Assembly: GCA_003249625.1 (NCBI GenBank)
Contig: QKII01000091.1
Location: 1-11,346 of the forward strand
Length of the DNA stretch: 11,346 nucleotides
Direction: 5' to 3'
Source: Propionivibrio sp.
GTDB lineage: Bacteria > Pseudomonadota > Gammaproteobacteria > Burkholderiales > Rhodocyclaceae
Position 1 is the stretch's first letter. Each line of letters starts with the position of its first letter. The notes beneath the pieces were generated by a model. It was not told the origin of the DNA and ran no database searches. It was given only the letters and a program-made list of their open reading frames with translations. Positions 7,331 to 11,346 of this stretch are shown one piece after another. The translations under genes were made by a program, and so were the position numbers.

Positions 7331-8625
7331 GAGGCCGCCCGCTTCAATTCAATCTTTCGACAATGAGCCCGGAACACGCGAACGCCAGACCAGAGGTTGA
7401 GCGCCAGCCAGAATTGCGAGACAACAATCGCCACACCGGCCAGCCACGACACCCGTTCAGGCCAGAAAACCGCCAGAACGAGAAGCGCAACGGCGGTGAA
7501 ATGCGCAAGCATTTGACGATGCATCGCTTGCTCGTCGATGATCTTCTTCATGTTCGGGGCCAGCAGTAAGCCCTGCCCCCTGTTTTGCAGATGCAGCCAA
7601 GCCAGGAACGGAACGATCTTGTACAGCATGCCGGTAATGACCGAGACAAAACCGCCGTACATCATCAGAACACCACAGAGAACCGGCCAGCCAGGCCATT
7701 CGGCGACAACAGGAAAAACGCCGGAAGCGGCCCAAAGCACGATAGCGGCGAGGACGCTGGTCATCGCCACACGCCAGCAGTGTTGATTCGTGTCGAATCG
7801 CGCTCGCTTGCTGCGCCGCTGGAGCGACAGCGTCACGCCAGCAAACACTGCGGCGGCGATTGCCAGCGCAAATCCGATGGCGAACGTGCTCATCTCGAAC
7901 CCGATGCTGCCAAGCAGCGTCCACAGACAGCTCAATGTAATCGCGGCGGGAACGAAGCGCTTCGAGAGCCCGTCCGGATAGGACGGCGTGATCTGGAACA
8001 TCGGCACGACGACGTATGCCACCGCTGCAAGCAACCCAAGCCCCCACACAAGGATCCCCCACACCAGATGAACATCGGCCAGTTGCACCAACGGCAGGTT
8101 GAACCATCCCGCCAGCCCAAGCGACATGACCACGCCAACGCCAACGGTGACCGCAAGTCCCGAGACGGCGATCTTCAACCCGTTGATAGTCGGACCGGTC
8201 GCGGGAATACCGCGCATGGCCAACGCCGATGCTCCGACGAACAGCACTACGCCACCGATGAAGAAAACGGAAGCTCCAATGAACATCACAGGGCGAAACG
8301 ACAGGAACGCCAGCGGCAGCATGAGGCCCCCGAGCGTGATCGCAGCGTGCACGAGGGATGCGACAAGCAGCGGGCGCGCCATGTTTGCTCCAGCGACGAC
8401 CGGAAGTACCTGAATCAAGGCGCCCAGCATCACCTGAAGCATGAATCCCGCGGTAATCAGATGCGTAAGTGCCAGTGCTTCCGGTGTCCAGCGTGAGAGG
8501 AAGACGTTCGGACCGCCCCAGATCAGGAGCAGCCCCGCCAGAACGCCGAAAATCGGCGCCGTCAGGAAGAAGCGGAACGGCGCCGCGATCGGCGGCGACT
8601 GGTCGTAGGAAAGCAGCGCCTGCAT
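7327..8625 (-). CDS. 12-TM membrane protein resembling heme-copper oxidase subunit I / NnrS
   Basis: A 432-residue, strongly hydrophobic protein with about 12 membrane segments. It has scattered membrane histidines: His55 in LTHLITAGFMLQV, His93, His186 in DVHLVWGILVWG, and His345 in KIVPFLAWLHL. The layout and the HLxxxG-type segments recall subunit I-like proteins and NnrS, which are associated with heme, copper and nitric oxide. However, the six-histidine set of a catalytic oxidase is not evident. The precise family cannot be assigned by eye. The ATG at 8625 follows a ribosome site (GAGG) located at the end of the DUF2249 gene, 7 bp away. The neighbours (hemerythrin, DUF2249, SirB2) suggest a redox or NO/oxygen-related membrane component. 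Alternatives are a transporter or an unstudied NnrS-like protein. Confidence 0.65.
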   Translation of the reverse strand: MQALLSYDQSPPIAAPFRFFLTAPIFGVLAGLLLIWGGPNVFLSRWTPEALALTHLITAGFMLQVMLGALIQVLPVVAGANMARPLLVASLVHAAITLGGLMLPLAFLSFRPVMFIGASVFFIGGVVLFVGASALAMRGIPATGPTINGLKIAVSGLAVTVGVGVVMSLGLAGWFNLPLVQLADVHLVWGILVWGLGLLAAVAYVVVPMFQITPSYPDGLSKRFVPAAITLSCLWTLLGSIGFEMSTFAIGFALAIAAAVFAGVTLSLQRRSKRARFDTNQHCWRVAMTSVLAAIVLWAASGVFPVVAEWPGWPVLCGVLMMYGGFVSVITGMLYKIVPFLAWLHLQNRGQGLLLAPNMKKIIDEQAMHRQMLAHFTAVALLVLAVFWPERVSWLAGVAIVVSQFWLALNLWSGVRVFRAHCRKIELKRAAS

Positions 8626-8632
8626 CGTCCCC

Positions 8633-8869
8633 TCACTCCGGACGATGCCGGATCAGGATCTCGACCGTGCCGTCATCGTCAAGCGTGGTTTCCCATGCAT
8701 AGCCGTTGAGTTCCAGCGCTCGGTACAGCGGAAACGGTTCACGCCGGAGTACAAGCAAAACGCTCTGGCCCGGCGAAATTTGGTCCAGCGCCTCCATGGT
8801 CAGAATGAACGGCTCAGGCGGTTCGAGATCGCGCCCATCGACGATCCTGTCAGGCTTCGTTGTGCTCAT
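8633..8869 (-). CDS. DUF2249 (SirA/TusA-fold) protein lacking the sulfur-carrier cysteine
   Basis: A small 78-residue soluble protein. The sequence DGRDLEPPEPF near the N-terminus, then MEALDQISPGQSVLLVLRREPFPLY and a closing DGTVEILI strand, identify the DUF2249 family, which shares the SirA/TusA fold. TusA has a catalytic cysteine in CPxP. Here the aligned segment reads PPEP (Pro17 in place of Cys), and the whole protein has no cysteine, so sulfur transfer is ruled out. DUF2249 proteins often occur with hemerythrins and denitrification genes; their function is unknown. It lies 6 bp after the hemerythrin stop and 7 bp before the 12-TM gene, in one operon. Confidence 0.88.
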   Translation of the reverse strand: MSTTKPDRIVDGRDLEPPEPFILTMEALDQISPGQSVLLVLRREPFPLYRALELNGYAWETTLDDDGTVEILIRHRPE

Positions 8870-8875
8870 CGCGGT

Positions 8876-9319
8876 CTAACCAGAAATTCCTTTACGCATC
8901 TTTCCAACGAGCGAAGGCGCTTCATCGGAAAGACGCTGGTCGCACATCGGATAAAGGACGTTTTCCTCTTTCATATTGTGTTGCTGGGTCATGATGTGCA
9001 TCGTTTCGGCGTAGCCGTCGTACTCCTCGGCATCGCGCGCGGTAATTGCTTCGGCGGCGGCCCCCATCAATTCGCGTATCTGCGCGTGCTCGCTGCGCAT
9101 AACCGCGGTTGGCCCCATTGACATGCCTGTCCGAGCTTCGAAAGCCGGGAAAAGTATGGCCTCTTCAACGTCGAAATGCCGCTGCATTGCCTTTTCAAAC
9201 TGTTCGAAACGCGCTGACGCATTTACCCAATCAGCCGCGCTGATTGCCTGCTCGATTTCGGCAAACAGTTCATCGCACTCGCGATGATGAGTACTCAACA
9301 ACTCCCGTATCGTATCCAT
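8876..9319 (-). CDS. Hemerythrin-domain (HHE) diiron protein
   Basis: A cytoplasmic four-helix-bundle protein expected to hold a non-heme diiron site that binds oxygen or nitric oxide. From the ATG at 9319 it has 147 residues. Likely ligands are His12, His48 and Glu52 (HFDVEE), His78, His108 or His114, and Glu118 (HNMKEEN), giving a complete HHE pattern. In-frame ATGs at 9442 and 9385 would extend it. The 9319 start is preferred because it begins at the usual MDxIxxLxxxHxxCD position, follows a GGGG ribosome-like stretch, and leaves the FNR-type box in non-coding DNA. First gene of the operon with DUF2249, the 12-TM protein and SirB2, so a role in oxygen/NO sensing, storage or iron-sulfur repair is likely; which one cannot be told. 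Confidence 0.9.
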   Translation of the reverse strand: MDTIRELLSTHHRECDELFAEIEQAISAADWVNASARFEQFEKAMQRHFDVEEAILFPAFEARTGMSMGPTAVMRSEHAQIRELMGAAAEAITARDAEEYDGYAETMHIMTQQHNMKEENVLYPMCDQRLSDEAPSLVGKMRKGISG

Positions 9320-9346
9320 GATCAGCCCCAAAAAAGTCTCATCGGC

Positions 9347-9352
9347 ATTTTC
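9347..9352 (-). promoter_or_regulatory. Putative -10 box of the hemerythrin operon
   Basis: GAAAAT on the minus strand matches 4 of 6 bases of TATAAT. It lies exactly 22 bp downstream of the FNR-type box, which centres that box at -41.5 from a start near 9340. This is the classical class II geometry, where the regulator replaces a -35 element. Confidence 0.5.
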
Positions 9353-9374
9353 CTGGATAGGTCGCACAGAGGCT

Positions 9375-9388
9375 TTGACGGACATCAA
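9375..9388. promoter_or_regulatory. FNR/Anr-type operator between the hemerythrin operon and usp
   Basis: TTGAC-GGAC-ATCAA matches 9 of the 10 defined bases of the FNR/Anr consensus TTGAT-N4-ATCAA, and the flanking T and A extend the symmetry. It sits at -41.5 for the hemerythrin promoter and about -74 for the usp promoter. It could therefore activate both divergent units under low oxygen. No fnr/anr gene is in the window. Confidence 0.7.
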
Positions 9389-9419
9389 AAAGGACGTTTG
9401 CGCTGTTTGGCGCACAGGC

Positions 9420-9449
9420 TTGTTTTTTTCGAGCCCCGGCAACTATAGT
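9420..9449 (+). promoter_or_regulatory. Putative sigma70 promoter of the usp pair
   Basis: TTGTTT (9420-9425) and TATAGT (9444-9449) with an 18-bp spacer match 4 and 5 of 6 consensus bases. The predicted start near 9456 gives a leader of about 28 nt with AGGAG at 9474-9478. The FNR-type box lies upstream. Confidence 0.55.
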
Positions 9450-9483
9450 GAAAGTGAAGTTATAACAAGGAAAAGGAGTGGTT

Positions 9484-9936
9484 ATGTTCAAGCATATTCT
9501 CGTCCCAACCGATGGTTCCGAATTCTCTCAGGACACGGCACGTCGCGCTGTCTCGTTCGCCAAGGAAGCCGGCGCGAAAGTTACGGCGTTTTACGCGAAG
9601 CCGGAGTTTCCGGTCACCTATTACGGTGAAGGTGTGTTGATCGACACCACATCACCGGAGAAATTCGCTGAACTGGCTGAAAGTCAGGCGCAGGAAATAC
9701 TCGGTTTTGTGGAAAGCCTTTGCAAGGAGGCCGGTGTCCCGTGTTGCACATTGTCTACAACCAGCGACATTCCTTACGAGGCGATCATCGCCGCCGCAAC
9801 GCAGAGTGAATGCGACCTGATCTTCATGGCTTCGCACGGACGCCGCGGACTGGCCAGTCTCCTGCTCGGAAGTGAAACGCAGAAAGTATTGACTCACTCG
9901 ACGATCCCGGTGCTCGTCTATCGCACGCCGAGCTAG
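9484..9936 (+). CDS. Universal stress protein, UspA family (first of tandem pair)
   Basis: A single-domain Usp of 150 residues, cytoplasmic and normally dimeric. The N-terminal ILVPTDGSEFS strand-loop with its conserved Asp and the C-terminal ASHGRRGLASLLLGSETQKVL and HSTIPVLV segments define the family. The nucleotide motif G-2x-G-9x-G-S/T is kept except that the first Gly is Ala (ASHG). The ATG at 9484 is preferred to a GTG at 9478 because AGGAG ends at 9478, 5 nt before the ATG. Family members in proteobacteria help survival under oxygen limitation and starvation; an FNR-type box upstream fits that. The second usp follows 110 bp later. Confidence 0.94.
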   Translation: MFKHILVPTDGSEFSQDTARRAVSFAKEAGAKVTAFYAKPEFPVTYYGEGVLIDTTSPEKFAELAESQAQEILGFVESLCKEAGVPCCTLSTTSDIPYEAIIAAATQSECDLIFMASHGRRGLASLLLGSETQKVLTHSTIPVLVYRTPS

Positions 9937-10046
9937 CGGGAGCGGAAGGAGTAAAGGGGGAACGATTCACCGCAGGCACCCATGCCGGATACGGGGCGGC
10001 CCGAGGCAGTCGTCCAGGTTTGCAATCAGAAGAGAAAGGAGTTGCC

Positions 10047-10490
10047 ATGTTCAAGAGCATTCTGGTTCCAACGGATGGGTCGCCGCTTTCCCAGGAAGCA
10101 TTGCGCAAGGCGGTTGCATTTGCCAAGGAAGCCGGAGCGAAAATCACTGCCTTTTACGCAAAACCTTCGGCGCCGATGCCACAGTACGTAGAAGGCATCC
10201 AGATCGACAAGGCATTGCAGCAGCAGTATGAAAAAGCCATGAACGAGCAAGCGCAAAAAATTCTGGCGTTTGCCGAAGGGCTGTGTGGCGATGCCGGCGT
10301 GCCGTGCACCACCGGGAGTGCAATGAGCGATAGCCCGTACCAAGCCATCATCGATGCGGCCAATGCCCACGGTTGCGACCTGATCTTCATGGCGTCGCAC
10401 GGTCGGCGCGGAATTGCGGGTTTGTTGCTGGGCAGCGAAACCACCAAGGTGCTGACGCACTCGAAGATTCCGGTACTGGTTTTCCGCTAG
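10047..10490 (+). CDS. Universal stress protein, UspA family (second of tandem pair)
   Basis: A 147-residue Usp closely related to the gene before it, with the same MFKxILVPTDGS start, KEAGAK and TAFYAKP segments and the same ASHGRRG-x5-LGSET nucleotide motif (first motif Gly replaced by Ala). The most divergent part is the middle, about residues 45-75. It looks like a tandem duplication that has since diverged. The ATG at 10047 follows AAAGGAG with a 5-nt gap. The 110-bp spacer before it shows no terminator and no good promoter, so it is probably co-transcribed with the first usp. The stop codon overlaps the stop of the convergent ClpX-like gene at CTAG (10487-10490). Confidence 0.94.
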   Translation: MFKSILVPTDGSPLSQEALRKAVAFAKEAGAKITAFYAKPSAPMPQYVEGIQIDKALQQQYEKAMNEQAQKILAFAEGLCGDAGVPCTTGSAMSDSPYQAIIDAANAHGCDLIFMASHGRRGIAGLLLGSETTKVLTHSKIPVLVFR

Positions 10491-11346
10491 ACAGAGGGAT
10501 TTCGCTTGAAGAAGCGGGGATCCTCGAAAAGCGAGCGTATCTCCACGCGGCAGAGTTCGGGAGTGTCCGGTACGACATAGAGGACCGGGGTCATCAACTC
10601 CTCGAAAATGCCTCGCAGGCTACGGGCTCCGGTTTTGTATTCGATAGCCAGTTCGGCGATCTGTTCGAAGACGCGGGGGGCAATGGTCAGTTCAACGCCC
10701 TCCGCACGAAAAACGTCCTGAAACTGCCTGACGATCGAATTCCTCGGTTCGCTCATGATGCGCACGAGCAGTTCCTTGCCCAGTTCGCCGAAGCGAGCCA
10801 CGATCGGCAATCGCCCCGTAAATTCTGGGATCAGCCCGAACTCGAAGAGATCTGTAGGTTTTACGCGGTTGTTGAGGCGTTCGAGGATGCGCTTGTTGTC
10901 TCCCTCCGAGGTAGCAATGAAGCCGAAACCGTGCGTTCGGGACATGATCTTTTCCAACCCGACGAACGCGCCACCGCAGATGAACAGGATATGGGTGGTA
11001 TCGAGATATCTCTCACTGCCGAGTTTGACCGGCGCCCCCTCCATGATTTTCAACAATGCATGCTGAACGCTTTCTCCGGAGGTGGCACGACTTTCGCCGC
11101 CCTTTGTCTTGAGTTTGTCGATTTCGTCGATGAAAACTATGCCAAGCGCCGCCTTTTGCGTATCACCGCCTGCCTTGTCAACCAGACGCTGCAATATCGC
11201 CTCGATTTCGTCGTTGACGTACCTGGTTTGCGCAAGCGAGGTGGCATCCGCCGTTACGAAAGGTACGGAGAGCAGGTCTGCAAGCGTTTCGCAGGTCAGT
11301 GTCTTGCCGCTACCGGATGGACCGATCAGCAGGACATTGCTTTTTG
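10487..11346 (-). CDS. ClpX-like AAA+ ATPase with altered pore loops (partial, 5' end outside window)
   Basis: The last 285 codons of a ClpX-family unfoldase; the N-terminus, including any zinc-binding domain, lies beyond the right edge. Counting from the first visible residue, Walker A is GPSGSGKT at 8-15, Walker B FIDEID at 71-76, the arginine-finger segment is EFTGRLP, and sensor 2 is TGARSLR, so ATP hydrolysis looks intact. Three parts differ from standard ClpX. Pore loop 1, normally GYVG, reads RYVN (41-44). The RKH loop is missing, the segment after EGAPVKL being about 10 residues shorter. The ClpP-contact tripeptide IGF reads FGF in a shortened loop. Reading continues upstream of a TTG that could be taken as a start at 11194, because the Walker A lies before it. 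It is likely a paralogue of the housekeeping clpX with a specialised substrate or partner. Confidence 0.88.
   Translation of the reverse strand, partial: KSNVLLIGPSGSGKTLTCETLADLLSVPFVTADATSLAQTRYVNDEIEAILQRLVDKAGGDTQKAALGIVFIDEIDKLKTKGGESRATSGESVQHALLKIMEGAPVKLGSERYLDTTHILFICGGAFVGLEKIMSRTHGFGFIATSEGDNKRILERLNNRVKPTDLFEFGLIPEFTGRLPIVARFGELGKELLVRIMSEPRNSIVRQFQDVFRAEGVELTIAPRVFEQIAELAIEYKTGARSLRGIFEELMTPVLYVVPDTPELCRVEIRSLFEDPRFFKRNPSV

Noticed and set aside
7585..8496. Long open frame (303 codons) on the + strand opposite the 12-TM gene
   Set aside because: The translation is rich in Arg, His, Gln and Asp with no recognisable domain; it is the complement of a hydrophobic membrane protein.
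9320..9442. Longer hemerythrin with start at 9442 or 9385
   Set aside because: Neither start has a good ribosome site, and both would place the FNR-type box inside the gene or at its start codon.
11192..11194. TTG at 11194 as the real start of the ClpX-like gene
   Set aside because: The frame stays open upstream and encodes the Walker A and pore loop 1 in correct ClpX order, so the TTG is an internal Leu codon.
1..11346. CRISPR arrays, insertion sequences, tRNA or rRNA genes, phage genes
   Set aside because: No regularly spaced repeats, transposase, terminal inverted repeats or tRNA-like folds were recognised; the window looks like ordinary chromosome.

Overview
The window looks like a chromosomal stretch from a GC-rich betaproteobacterium, probably near the Rhodocyclales (Azonexaceae/Rhodocyclaceae). 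The grounds are codon use, an EF-P with an arginine at its tip, and a set of genes for microaerobic or anaerobic life: HemN, hemerythrin, DUF2249, universal stress proteins and copper handling. The lineage is an inference from gene style, not from a database search.

Layout, left to right. (1) efp (65-622, +), with a -10 box at 14-19, ends at a terminator hairpin (647-676). The copper operon coming from the other strand appears to share that hairpin. (2) A minus-strand copper operon is transcribed as a TauE/SafE-like membrane protein (HCxGMCGG type), then the Cu+-exporting P1B-ATPase copA, then the chaperone copZ, with gaps of 12-16 bp. (3) A REC-REC-GGDEF response regulator (4152-5429, +) converges on hemN (5426-6826, -); the two genes overlap by a palindromic TTAA. 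(4) A tight minus-strand operon (9319 to 6944) encodes a hemerythrin, a DUF2249 protein, a 12-TM heme-copper-oxidase-subunit-I/NnrS-like protein and a SirB2-like protein, with gaps of 6 and 7 bp and a 4-bp ATGA overlap. (5) Two tandem UspA-family genes run the opposite way. The divergent intergenic region between this pair and the hemerythrin operon holds a near-perfect FNR/Anr box. (6) A partial ClpX-like AAA+ unfoldase (minus strand, running off the right edge) overlaps the second usp gene by a palindromic CTAG.

How the parts fit together (inference). From about 6.9 to 10.5 kb the region reads as an oxygen- or NO-responsive module: diiron hemerythrin, SirA-fold DUF2249, a redox-type membrane protein and stress proteins under an FNR-type regulator. 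The copper operon would supply or detoxify copper, and HemN gives oxygen-independent heme synthesis. Both would be useful to a bacterium that moves between aerobic and anaerobic respiration.

The most unusual items are the ClpX paralogue, whose pore loop 1 is altered (RYVN instead of GYVG) and whose RKH loop is missing, and the FNR-linked hemerythrin/DUF2249/12-TM/SirB2 operon. No tRNA, rRNA, insertion sequence, phage gene or CRISPR array was seen. No gene-free stretch exceeds about 170 bp.
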